A stretch of DNA of 51,695 nucleotides from Streptomyces rugosispiralis (GTDB lineage: Bacteria; Actinomycetota; Actinomycetes; Streptomycetales; Streptomycetaceae). The translations under genes and the position numbers were made by a program. Positions within the stretch are counted from its first letter, which is position 1. Each line of letters starts with the position of its first letter. The stretch is from contig NZ_JANIAA010000056.1 in the NCBI RefSeq assembly GCF_024505145.1, positions 1 to 51,695 on the forward strand, given 5' to 3'. The notes beneath the pieces were generated by a model. That model worked only from the letters and a program-made list of their open reading frames with translations, searched no databases and had not been told where the DNA came from. Shown one piece after another: positions 1 to 7,059 of this stretch.

Positions 1-1169
1 ATCGGCTGCGGGGTCTCGCGGCGGGCCGGGTCCGGGCCCTCGAACTCGCGGATGACCTCGTAGCGGGTGTTCCGCTCCACCGGCCGGAACCCGGCGTCCC
101 GGATCAGGTCGAGCAGATCGTCACGGGTGAGCTTGTTCGGCGTCCCGTAGTCGTCGGCGTCGTGGGTGATCTTGTACTCCACGACCGACCCGTCCATGTC
201 GTCCGCGCCGTGGTTGAGCGCGAGCTGCGCGGTCTGCACGCCGTGCATCACCCAGAAGACCTTGACGTGCGGCACGTTGTCGAAGAGCAGCCGCGAGACC
301 GCGAAGGTCTTCAGCGCCTCCGCGCCGGTGGCCATGGTGGTGCGGGCCTGAAGGCGGTTGCGGATCTTGCCGTCCTTCATGTCCACGAAGTCGTGCTGGT
401 AGCGCAGCGGGATGAAGACCTGGAAGCCGCCGGTCTCGTCCTGGAGCTCACGCAGGCGCAGCACGTGGTCCACCCGGTGGCGGGGCTCCTCGATGTGCCC
501 GTAGAGCATCGTGCAGGGCGTCTTGAGGCCCTTCTCGTGCGCGAGCCGGTGGATGCGCGACCAGTCCTCCCAGTGGGTCTCGTGGTCGACGATGTGCTGC
601 CGGATCTCCCAGTCGAAGATCTCGGCGCCGCCGCCGGTGAGCGACTCCAGTCCGGCGTCGATCAGCTCGTCGAGGATCTCCGAGGCCGGCATGGAGGAGA
701 TCTTCTCGAAGTGGTGGATCTCGGTGGCGGTGAACGCCTTGAGGGAGACCTGCGGAAGGGCCTCCTTGAGCGCCTTGAGCGATCGCGGGTAGTAGCGCCA
801 GGGGAGGGTCGGGTGCAGGCCGTTGACGATGTGGAGCTCGGTGAGGTTCTCGTTCTCCATCGCCTTGGCGAGGCGGACGGCCTCCTCGATGCGCATCGTG
901 TAGGCGTCCTTCTCGCCGGGCTTGCGCTGGAAGGAGCAGTACGCGCAGGACGCGGTGCACACGTTCGTCATGTTGAGGTGGCGGTTGACGTTGAAGTGCA
1001 CGACGTCACCGTTCTTACGGGTGCGCACCTCGTGGGCGAGACCGCCCAGCCACGCCAGATCGTCGGACTCGTAAAGGGCGATGCCGTCCTCCCGCGAGAG
1101 CCGCTCGCCCGCACGGACCTTCTGCTCCAACTCCCTTTTGAAACCCGCGTCGTGTGTGGTCCCCGTCAC
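1..1169 (-). CDS. mqnE: Aminofutalosine synthase MqnE (partial, C-terminus cut by window edge)
   Basis: Radical SAM enzyme of the futalosine menaquinone pathway. It joins the adenosyl radical to the chorismate-derived enolpyruvyl benzoate to make aminofutalosine. 389 codons are visible with no stop before the window edge, so only the last few residues are missing. The radical SAM cluster cysteines are clear: C71-x3-C75-x2-C78 (CTASCAYC), followed by SFQRK. The GTG start at 1169 was chosen because GGGAGG lies about 9 bases upstream and the protein then begins MTGTTHDAGF. The gene lies 45 bp downstream of the Lrp-type regulator on the same strand and may be co-transcribed with it. ubiX, mqnP and ubiD, acting later in the pathway, lie just to the right. 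Identity is based on motif, length and neighbours. Confidence 0.93.
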   Translation of the reverse strand, partial: MTGTTHDAGFKRELEQKVRAGERLSREDGIALYESDDLAWLGGLAHEVRTRKNGDVVHFNVNRHLNMTNVCTASCAYCSFQRKPGEKDAYTMRIEEAVRLAKAMENENLTELHIVNGLHPTLPWRYYPRSLKALKEALPQVSLKAFTATEIHHFEKISSMPASEILDELIDAGLESLTGGGAEIFDWEIRQHIVDHETHWEDWSRIHRLAHEKGLKTPCTMLYGHIEEPRHRVDHVLRLRELQDETGGFQVFIPLRYQHDFVDMKDGKIRNRLQARTTMATGAEALKTFAVSRLLFDNVPHVKVFWVMHGVQTAQLALNHGADDMDGSVVEYKITHDADDYGTPNKLTRDDLLDLIRDAGFRPVERNTRYEVIREFEGPDPARRETPQP

Positions 1170-1214
1170 CCCGGTCGCCTCCCATACGTCTGCTGATGTC
1201 AGCCTTCGCCGAGA

Positions 1215-1682
1215 CTACGCCTCGATGTCCTCGGGAAGCTCGCCGACCCGGTTTTCCCACTTCGTGGACAGCACGATCGTGGTCCGGGTGCGGGAGACGC
1301 CCTTGGTGCCGGAGAGCCGGCGGATGGTCCGCTCCAGGCCGTCCACGTCGGACGCGCGCACCTTGAGCATGTAGGAGTCGTCGCCCGCGATGAACCAGCA
1401 GTCCTCGATCTCGGCGAGCTCGCGCAACCGGTGGGCCACATCCTCATGGTCGGTGGCGTCCGAGAGCTGGATGCCGATCAGCGCGGTGACGCCGAGCCCC
1501 AGGGAGGCGGCGTCCACGGTCGCGCGATAGCCGGTGATCACCCCGGCGGCCTCCAGGCGGTTGATCCGGTCCGTGACGCTGGGCCCGGAGAGACCCACGA
1601 GCCTGCCGAGCTCCGCGTAGGAGGCCCGGCCGTTCTCCCGCAGGGCCTGGATGAGCTGCCTGTCCACCGCGTCCATAAGCAC
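1215..1682 (-). CDS. Lrp/AsnC family transcriptional regulator
   Basis: 155-aa regulator of the feast/famine type. The N-terminal part carries a winged helix-turn-helix (LGRLVGLSGPSVTDRINRLE, residues about 25-45). The C-terminal half is a RAM ligand-binding domain (about 65-140). Length is normal for the family. It probably works as an oligomer that senses an amino acid or related metabolite. The GTG at 1682 lies 5 bases after GGAAGG; the ATG at 1676 (spacing 11) is an alternative. It is transcribed toward mqnE, 45 bp away, so a link to menaquinone synthesis is possible, but the effector cannot be read from sequence. A dyad at 1713-1730, upstream of its start, is a candidate autoregulatory operator. 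Confidence 0.9.
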   Translation of the reverse strand: MLMDAVDRQLIQALRENGRASYAELGRLVGLSGPSVTDRINRLEAAGVITGYRATVDAASLGLGVTALIGIQLSDATDHEDVAHRLRELAEIEDCWFIAGDDSYMLKVRASDVDGLERTIRRLSGTKGVSRTRTTIVLSTKWENRVGELPEDIEA

Positions 1683-1712
1683 AAGCGCCTTCCATTATTC
1701 AGGGATTGGGCA

Positions 1713-1730
1713 AGATTACATGTAGAATCT
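1713..1730. promoter_or_regulatory. Candidate Lrp-type operator dyad
   Basis: AT-rich dyad in an otherwise GC-rich region: AGATT (1713-1717) and AATCT (1726-1730) flank the perfect palindrome TACATGTA (1717-1724). It sits 31 bp upstream of the regulator start and also upstream of the divergent small ORF. Lrp/AsnC proteins often bind such AT-rich dyads and repress their own genes. The position supports this role; the assignment is inference. Confidence 0.4.
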
Positions 1731-1737
1731 AAGGCAT

Positions 1738-1754
1738 CAGGACCACAAGTCCTG
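1738..1754. promoter_or_regulatory. Short hairpin in the leader of the small ORF
   Basis: Perfect 6-bp inverted repeat CAGGAC-CACAA-GTCCTG, just downstream of the dyad at 1713-1730 and about 50 bp before the small ORF start. It could be a protein-binding site or an RNA hairpin in the 5' leader. No function can be assigned. Confidence 0.3.
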
Positions 1755-1802
1755 TAAATCTTTTAGGCGATCGACCATCCCTCACAGGAGATGAGACTCA
1801 CC

Positions 1803-1967
1803 GTGTACACGATCGAGGGTCTTGAGGCCCGCATGCTCGAGCTGCGGGACCTGGCCAACCGCTCGGGTGCAGCCCGTACCAGCGACCGGCCCGTCTCCCG
1901 CGCGGCCCGCCGCGCGGCCGTCGTCGCGGCCCGCGCAGCGCGCACCAGGCGGCGCTGGACCCGCTAG
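1803..1967 (+). CDS. Small basic protein of unknown function (54 aa)
   Basis: Begins MYTIEGLEARMLELRDLANR, followed by an Arg/Ala-rich basic tail (RAARRAAVVAARAARTRRR). The first half looks like an amphipathic helix. Codon third positions are strongly G/C, which supports coding. The start is uncertain. GTG at 1803 has AGGAG 12 bases upstream. The in-frame ATG at 1791 directly abuts AGGAG and is too close for normal initiation. The gene is divergent from the Lrp-type regulator. Its TAG stop lies inside the CTAG that bounds the inverted-repeat element at 1964-2129. I do not recognise the family; the basic tail is compatible with nucleic-acid binding, which is only a guess. Confidence 0.6.
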   Translation: MYTIEGLEARMLELRDLANRSGAARTSDRPVSRAARRAAVVAARAARTRRRWTR

Positions 1968-2129
1968 GGCCTGTCGTTCGGATCTCCGCGGCGTCGCGTC
2001 GCCCGGCACGCGCACCTGCTGCGTTGTCGTCGGTCGACGACGCTCCGCGTCGCCTCCCTCCTCCGCCTCGCATCTGCACGCACCGGACACCGCTCCTTCC
2101 CCCACGGAGATCCGAACGACAGACCCTAG
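1964..2129. mobile_element. MITE-like 166-bp element with 25-bp terminal inverted repeats and CTAG ends
   Basis: The left end (1964-1988) begins CTAGGGCCTGTCGTTCG. The right end (2105-2129) is its inverse with one mismatch (C versus T at the seventh base). Both ends carry CTAG, consistent with a 4-bp target duplication. Without it the terminal repeats are 21 bp with one mismatch. The interior has no ORF with coding character and contains a second palindrome (GTCGTC-GGTC-GACGAC, 2026-2041). The element therefore resembles a non-autonomous MITE mobilised by a transposase elsewhere; IS5-group elements are known to favour YTAR-type targets. It sits exactly between convergent genes, and each flanking TAG stop codon is part of a terminal CTAG. 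Confidence 0.75.
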
Positions 2130-2857
2130 GCCGTTCCCCGGTCCCGGTCCCCACCGAGTTCCCCCTCCCACCGGCGGTACAGCTTGTGCGGCACCCCTGC
2201 CGCGTCCAGCACCCGCCCCGCGACGAAGTCCACCAGATCCTGGATGTGCGTCGCCCCCGCGTAGAACGCCGGCGAGGCGGGCAGCACCACGGCGCCCGCC
2301 TCGTCCAGCGTCACCAGAGCCTTCAGCGTCTGTCCGCTCAGCGGTGTCTCGCGCACCGCCACCACGAGCTTGCGCCGTTCCTTGAGCGTGACGCTCGCGG
2401 CCCGCTGGAGCAGATCCTTCGACAGCCCGAGCGCCACCCCGGCCACACACGCGGTGCTCGCCGGGACGATCAGCATCCCCTTGGCCGGATACGAGCCGGA
2501 GGACGGCCCGGCCGCCAGGTCCCCGGGCGACCAGTGGGCCACGTCCGCCACCTCGGCGGGCACCTCGAAGGCGTCGGGCGTGCCGTCCGCGCCGCGCGCC
2601 AGCCAGCGGCGCAGATCGTCGCGCCAGTGGGCGTCCCGGAACCCGATCCCCGTCTCGTCCAGCAGCGTCAGCCGTGACGCCCGGCTGACCACCAGGTCGA
2701 CCGACTCCCCGGCCGCCAGCAGCGCACGCAGCACCGAGGCGGCGTACGGCGTCCCGGACGCGCCGGACACACCGACCACCCAGGGACGGCGCCCGCCCAC
2801 TTCTTCGTGCGGCCCGTACGGCTCATGCGGCCCGTAAGGCTCGTGCGGCGTCTCCAC
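2126..2857 (-). CDS. ubiX: UbiX-family flavin prenyltransferase (menaquinone pathway)
   Basis: 243-aa flavoprotein that makes prenylated FMN, the cofactor of UbiD decarboxylases. The N-terminal GVSGASGTPYA is the UbiX signature, and a C-terminal PAFY segment (ASPAFYAGATHI) follows. It lies 24 bp downstream of mqnP, which follows ubiD, so cofactor maker, prenyltransferase and decarboxylase appear to form one operon. The first 20 residues hold a tandem duplication of HEPYGP (18-bp DNA repeat near 2807-2845) and look dispensable. GTG at 2857 is the start read here, although its ribosome site is weak and a start nearer the conserved core is possible. The TAG stop lies in the right-hand CTAG of the inverted-repeat element. 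Confidence 0.9.
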   Translation of the reverse strand: METPHEPYGPHEPYGPHEEVGGRRPWVVGVSGASGTPYAASVLRALLAAGESVDLVVSRASRLTLLDETGIGFRDAHWRDDLRRWLARGADGTPDAFEVPAEVADVAHWSPGDLAAGPSSGSYPAKGMLIVPASTACVAGVALGLSKDLLQRAASVTLKERRKLVVAVRETPLSGQTLKALVTLDEAGAVVLPASPAFYAGATHIQDLVDFVAGRVLDAAGVPHKLYRRWEGELGGDRDRGTA

Positions 2858-2881
2858 GCCACCGAGCCTATCCGGCGGGTC

Positions 2882-3805
2882 TCACAGGCCGAGGCCCCGC
2901 ACCACCAGGTCGAGGAGCGCGCAGCAGAACAGGGCGATCCCGATGAAGCCGTTGACCGTGAAGAAGGCGCGGTTCAGCCGGGACAGATCGCCCGGCCGCA
3001 CGATCGTGTGCTCGTACCCGAACGCCGCCGCGACGATCGCCAGCCCGGCCCAGAAGAACGCCCCGGCGTCCGTCGCCAGCGCGTACCAGACCAGCAGGGC
3101 CGTGGTGACCACATGGCAGACGCGCGCCCCGTAGAGGGCGCCCGCGATGCCGAAGCGGGCCGGCACCGACCGCACCCCGTGCGCCCGGTCGGCCGCCACG
3201 TCCTGGCAGGCGTAGATCAGGTCGAAGCCGCCGATCCAGATGCCGATCGCGAGCCCCAGGATCACCGCGTCCCACGACCACTCGCCGGTGACCCCGATCC
3301 AGGCGCCGACCGGGCCGATGGCCTGGGCCACGCCCAGGATGGCGTGCGGATAGTCGGTGAACCGCTTGCCATACGGATAGACCACCATCGGCACCACCGC
3401 GAGCGGCGCCAGCGCCAGGCAGAGCGGGTTCAGCAGCGCCGCCGAGCCCAGGAAGACGGCGAGCGCGATCAGCGCGCCGGTCCACGCGGTGCGCACCGAC
3501 ACGGCGCCGGTGACCAGCTCACGGCCGGCGGTGCGCGGATTGCGGGCGTCGATCTCGCGGTCGATGATCCGGTTGCAGGCCATCGCGAAGGTGCGCATGC
3601 CCACCATGGCGATCGTGATCAGCAGCAGCCGCGTCCAGTGGACGGTGCCGTCCCACAGGTGCATCGCGGTCAGCGCGGCGATGTAGGCGAAGGGCAGCGC
3701 GAAGACCGAGTGCTCGATCATCACCAGCCGCAGAAACGCGCGGACCCGGCCGGGCGGCGCCGGTTCCGGGCCGAAGAGATCGGGGGTCGCGGAATCGGCG
3801 CTCAC
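2882..3805 (-). CDS. mqnP: Menaquinone biosynthesis prenyltransferase MqnP (UbiA family)
   Basis: Integral membrane UbiA-type prenyltransferase of about 307 aa. In the futalosine route it is expected to attach the polyprenyl chain to 1,4-dihydroxy-6-naphthoate. The first Asp-rich motif is NRIIDREID near residue 80; the second is DLIYACQDVAAD near residue 200. Most of the rest forms about eight hydrophobic helices. The GTG at 3805 overlaps the ubiD stop by four bases (GTGA), indicating translational coupling. The open frame runs up to 3910 inside ubiD, but that extension is unlike the family and was left out. Flanked by ubiD upstream and ubiX downstream. Confidence 0.92.
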   Translation of the reverse strand: MSADSATPDLFGPEPAPPGRVRAFLRLVMIEHSVFALPFAYIAALTAMHLWDGTVHWTRLLLITIAMVGMRTFAMACNRIIDREIDARNPRTAGRELVTGAVSVRTAWTGALIALAVFLGSAALLNPLCLALAPLAVVPMVVYPYGKRFTDYPHAILGVAQAIGPVGAWIGVTGEWSWDAVILGLAIGIWIGGFDLIYACQDVAADRAHGVRSVPARFGIAGALYGARVCHVVTTALLVWYALATDAGAFFWAGLAIVAAAFGYEHTIVRPGDLSRLNRAFFTVNGFIGIALFCCALLDLVVRGLGL

Positions 3806-5253
3806 AGCCCGTACTCCTTCCATCGCTTCGTCACCCGATCGGCGGTCTCCGGATCGGACACGATCATGCGCGGCCATCCGCCGTCGCGCGTATAGCCCTC
3901 CTCGGGCCATTTCGCGGTGGCGTCGATGCCCGCCTTACCGCCCCAGAACTGCTGGTACGAGGCGTGGTCGAGATGGTCGACGGGGCCTTCGACCACGGTC
4001 AGATCGCGGGCGTAGTCGGTGTTCCCCAGGGCGCGCCAGGAAACCTCGTGCAGATCGTGGACATCGCAGTCGGCGTCGACCACGACGATCAGCTTGGTGA
4101 GCGACATCATGTGGGCGCCCCAGATGGCGTGCATCACCTTCTGCGCGTGCTTGGGGTACTTCTTGTCGATCGAGACGATCGCGCAGTTGTGGAAACCGCC
4201 GGACTCGGGGAGGTGGTAGTCCACGATGTCCGGGATGATGATCTTGAGCAGCGGGAGGAAGAACCGCTCGGTCGCCCTCCCCAGCGGCCCGTCCTCGGTC
4301 GGCGGGCGGCCCACCACGATCGACTGGAGCAGCGGCCGCCGCCGCATCGTCACACAGTCGATGGTCAGGGCCGGGAACGGCTCCTGGGGCGTGTAGAAGC
4401 CCGTATGGTCGCCGAACGGGCCCTCCGGCAGCGTCTTCCCGGGCTCCAGCCAGCCCTCGATGACGACCTCGGCGGCCGCCGGGACCTGGAGCGGCACGGT
4501 CTTGCAGTCGACCATCTCGACCCGCCGGCCCTGGACGAACCCCGCGAAGAGATACTCGTCGATATCGCCGGGCAGCGGCGCGGTCGCGGCGTACGTCACG
4601 GCGGGCGGCGAGCCGAAGGCGATCGCCACCGGGAGCTTCTCCCCGCGCCGGGCGGCCACTTGGTAGTGGTTGCGGCTGTCCTTGTGGATCTGCCAGTGCA
4701 TGCCGATGGTGCGGCGGTCATGGCGCTGGAGGCGGTAGAGGCCGAGGTTGCGCACCCCGGTCTCCGGGTGCTTGGTGTGGGTCAGGCCGAGGTTGAAGAA
4801 CGACCCGCCGTCCTCGGGCCAGGTGAACAGCGCCGGAAGCTGATCCAGATCGACGTCCTCACCGGTGAGGACCACCTCCTGGACGGGCGCCTCCTTCACC
4901 TTCCGCGGCGGCACATGGGCCATCGAGCCCAGCTTCCCGAACGCCTCGCGCAGTCCGCCGAAGCCCTGCGGCAGCTCGGGTTTGACCAGCCCGCCGATCT
5001 TCTCGCTGATCTCGTCGTACGAGCGGAGTCCCAGGGCCTTCAGGAGGCGGCGGTCGGTGCCGAAGACATTCATGGCCAGCGGCATCGCCGAGCCCTTGAC
5101 GTTCTCGAAGAGCAGCGCGGGGCCGCCCGCCTTGTTGACCCTGTCGACGATCTCCCCGACCTCGAGATAGGGATCGACCTCGGCCCTGACCCTCTTGAGG
5201 TCGCCTTCCTTGTCGAGCGCCCGCAGAAAGGAACGAAGATCGTCATAAGCCAT
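3802..5253 (-). CDS. ubiD: UbiD-family decarboxylase (menaquinone biosynthesis)
   Basis: 483-aa decarboxylase that uses prenylated FMN. In this setting it should remove the carboxyl group of the prenylated dihydroxynaphthoate during menaquinone synthesis. Family features include N-terminal MAYDDLRSFLRALDKEGDL, the central GPFGDHTGFYTP segment, and the ERFFLPLLKIIIPDIVDY region that carries the acidic catalytic residues. Length is normal for the group. It is first in a minus-strand set, ubiD-mqnP-ubiX, with a 4-base overlap to mqnP. ATG at 5253 is clear, though its ribosome site is weak. The divergent gene at 5344 starts 90 bp away, so both promoters lie in that interval. Confidence 0.93.
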   Translation of the reverse strand: MAYDDLRSFLRALDKEGDLKRVRAEVDPYLEVGEIVDRVNKAGGPALLFENVKGSAMPLAMNVFGTDRRLLKALGLRSYDEISEKIGGLVKPELPQGFGGLREAFGKLGSMAHVPPRKVKEAPVQEVVLTGEDVDLDQLPALFTWPEDGGSFFNLGLTHTKHPETGVRNLGLYRLQRHDRRTIGMHWQIHKDSRNHYQVAARRGEKLPVAIAFGSPPAVTYAATAPLPGDIDEYLFAGFVQGRRVEMVDCKTVPLQVPAAAEVVIEGWLEPGKTLPEGPFGDHTGFYTPQEPFPALTIDCVTMRRRPLLQSIVVGRPPTEDGPLGRATERFFLPLLKIIIPDIVDYHLPESGGFHNCAIVSIDKKYPKHAQKVMHAIWGAHMMSLTKLIVVVDADCDVHDLHEVSWRALGNTDYARDLTVVEGPVDHLDHASYQQFWGGKAGIDATAKWPEEGYTRDGGWPRMIVSDPETADRVTKRWKEYGL

Positions 5254-5343
5254 ACGTCCCAGTATCCGGTACGCACTACCCTGGTCCCGTAACTGGGGGC
5301 CCGAGCCACCGCCCCGAACACCACACGCAGGGGGAATCGCCTC

Positions 5344-5829
5344 ATGCTACGGGTGCTGATGATCCTGGTGCCGCTGGCACTGAGCATCTACGCGTTCATC
5401 GACTGCATCACCACCGACGAACAGGACATCCGCTATATCCCCAAGCCCATCTGGGCGATCCTCGTCCTGCTGTTCCCCGTTGTGGGCTCCGTCTCCTGGC
5501 TGATCGCGGGCCGCAAGCGCGCCGCCCCCGGAGGCGCCGGCCGGCCCGGCGTCCGGAGCGCGGGCGGCGGGGGCGGCTGGGTCGCCCCGGACGACAACCC
5601 CGAGTTCCTCAAGTCCCTGAACGACAAGGGCCATAAGGACGACGGGGACGAGCCGGCCGACACGCCCGGCGACCGCGAGAGCGACGAGGAGCGTCTGAGG
5701 GACTGGGAGGCCGACCTCCGCCGCCGCGAGGAGGAACTGCGCCGCAAGGGCGAGGGGCCGGGCTCCGGTTCGGGTTCCGGGTCCGGCTCCGGGTCCGGTC
5801 CGGAGGACACCCCGCCGGCCGCGTCCTGA
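5344..5829 (+). CDS. Two-TM PLDc_N-domain membrane protein
   Basis: 161-aa membrane protein. Two hydrophobic helices (about residues 2-22 and 38-55) with the spacing and the IWAILVLLFPVVG signature of the phospholipase D N-terminal (PLDc_N) domain, but no catalytic HKD motif. After the membrane part comes a Gly-rich linker, a charged helix (RLRDWEADLRRREEELRRK, probably coiled coil), then repeated Gly-Ser dipeptides. GGGGA lies 8 bases before the ATG. Such proteins are common and poorly understood in actinobacteria. It is convergent with the cytochrome c maturation operon, separated by a strong hairpin. Copies of its 3' end, stop codon included, follow the gene. Confidence 0.85.
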   Translation: MLRVLMILVPLALSIYAFIDCITTDEQDIRYIPKPIWAILVLLFPVVGSVSWLIAGRKRAAPGGAGRPGVRSAGGGGGWVAPDDNPEFLKSLNDKGHKDDGDEPADTPGDRESDEERLRDWEADLRRREEELRRKGEGPGSGSGSGSGSGSGPEDTPPAAS

Positions 5830-5888
5830 GAACCGGCCGCGTCCCGACGAGCGGCCACTGACGAGCGGCCGCGTCCTGACGAGCGGCC
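5818..5888. repeat. Imperfect tandem copies of the upstream gene's 3' end
   Basis: GACGAGCGGCC occurs three times (5846-5856, 5860-5870, 5878-5888). The gene terminus GGCCGCGTCCTGA recurs downstream at about 5869-5879, and a variant (CCCGA) follows the true stop. The pattern looks like duplication of the 3' end including the TGA stop. Confidence 0.7.
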
Positions 5889-5906
5889 AGGCGGCCGGAG
5901 AAGCGC

Positions 5907-5959
5907 GACAACGGCCGGTTCCGGTGACCTGGGTCACGGGAACCGGCCGTCGCGTTGTC
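5907..5959. terminator. Strong bidirectional hairpin terminator
   Basis: Arms ACGGCCGGTTCC (5911-5922) and GGAACCGGCCGT (5939-5950) are fully complementary. Inside them GTGACC-TG-GGTCAC extends the stem after one G/G mismatch. GACA (5907-5910) and TGTC (5956-5959) add an outer pairing. It lies between convergent genes and should terminate both; there is no U tract, as is usual in Streptomyces. Confidence 0.85.
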
Positions 5960-5964
5960 CGGTG

Positions 5965-7059
5965 TCAGACTCCGGCGTAGGAGTGCTTGCCGGTGATGAA
6001 GATGTTGACGCCGTAGTAGTTGAACAGGTAGCAGCCGAAGGCGATCAGCGCCAGGTAGGCGGCCTTGCGGCCCTTCCAGCCGGCGGTGGCGCGGGCGTGC
6101 AGGTAGCCGGCGTAGGCGACCCAGGTGATGAAGGACCAGACCTCCTTGGGGTCCCAGCCCCAGTAGCGGCCCCAGGCGGCCTCGGCCCAGATCGCGCCCG
6201 CGATGATCGTGAAGGTCCACAGCGGGAAGATCGTGGCGTTGATCCGGTACGCGAACTTGTCCAGCGACGCCGCCGAGGGCACCCGCTCCAGAACGGACTT
6301 GGCGAACCGGCCGAACTGCTTGCCCTCCGGGTTCTCCAGCTGGGCCTCGTAGCGGTCGCGGAAGAGGTAGAGCAGCGTGGCGACGGCCCCGATGTAGAGC
6401 GAGGCGCCGGAGACGATCGCGCAGCTGACGTGGATCCACAGCCAGTACGAGTGCAGGGCCGGAACCAACTGGTCGCTCGCGGTGTACAAGACAGAGACGG
6501 CGAGACCGAGGTCGAGGAGGACCGTGGTGACGAGGGGCAGCCCGATCCAGCGCACATTCTTCTTCAGCGCCAGCAGCACGAGATACGTGGCCACCGCGAC
6601 CATGGCGAAGGTCGTGGAGAACTCGTACATGTTGCCCCACGGCGCCCGCCGCACCGACAGCGCGCGGAAGAGGACGCCCACAGCATGAAAGAGGAAGGCC
6701 AGTACGGTCAGGCCGACCGCGATCCGGCCGTACACATCGCCCTGTTCGGTGCCGCCCGCGGCGCCCGGCCCGTCCGGGACGTCGCGGCTGCCCGCCGCGG
6801 AGCGGGTGACGATCTTCGGCCGGTCCAGGACGGCGGTGCCGCCGCCCTGCCCGCCGACCTGCACGGTCACCTTGGCGCGCTGGGCGGTCTCGGCGTCGGC
6901 GGTGATCGCGGCGGCGGTGCGGCCGACGGCGCTGCGGCTGCCGAACACCCACTCGGCGATATGCGCCAGGAAGGCGAGGGTGTAGACCGCCATCGCCGAG
7001 TAGATCAGCACGTTGCTGTAATGAGCCAGGTTCTCGTTGACTTCGGCGGCGAGGTTCAC
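5965..7059 (-). CDS. ccsB: Cytochrome c biogenesis protein CcsB (ResC), heme-handling subunit
   Basis: Membrane protein of about 364 aa, part of the system II (ResBC/CcsBA) complex that exports heme and attaches it to apocytochrome c outside the membrane. The tryptophan-rich heme-handling motif is intact near the C-terminus (WGRYWGWDPKE), with conserved histidines in flanking helices (LHSYWLWIH, SYAGYLHA-type segments). About eight membrane helices; a polar insert at residues about 45-105 separates the first helix from the rest. GTG at 7059 overlaps the resB stop by four bases and has GGAG 7 bases upstream, so it is preferred to GTG 7065. Last gene of resA-ccdA-resB-ccsB. Confidence 0.93.
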   Translation of the reverse strand: MNLAAEVNENLAHYSNVLIYSAMAVYTLAFLAHIAEWVFGSRSAVGRTAAAITADAETAQRAKVTVQVGGQGGGTAVLDRPKIVTRSAAGSRDVPDGPGAAGGTEQGDVYGRIAVGLTVLAFLFHAVGVLFRALSVRRAPWGNMYEFSTTFAMVAVATYLVLLALKKNVRWIGLPLVTTVLLDLGLAVSVLYTASDQLVPALHSYWLWIHVSCAIVSGASLYIGAVATLLYLFRDRYEAQLENPEGKQFGRFAKSVLERVPSAASLDKFAYRINATIFPLWTFTIIAGAIWAEAAWGRYWGWDPKEVWSFITWVAYAGYLHARATAGWKGRKAAYLALIAFGCYLFNYYGVNIFITGKHSYAGV

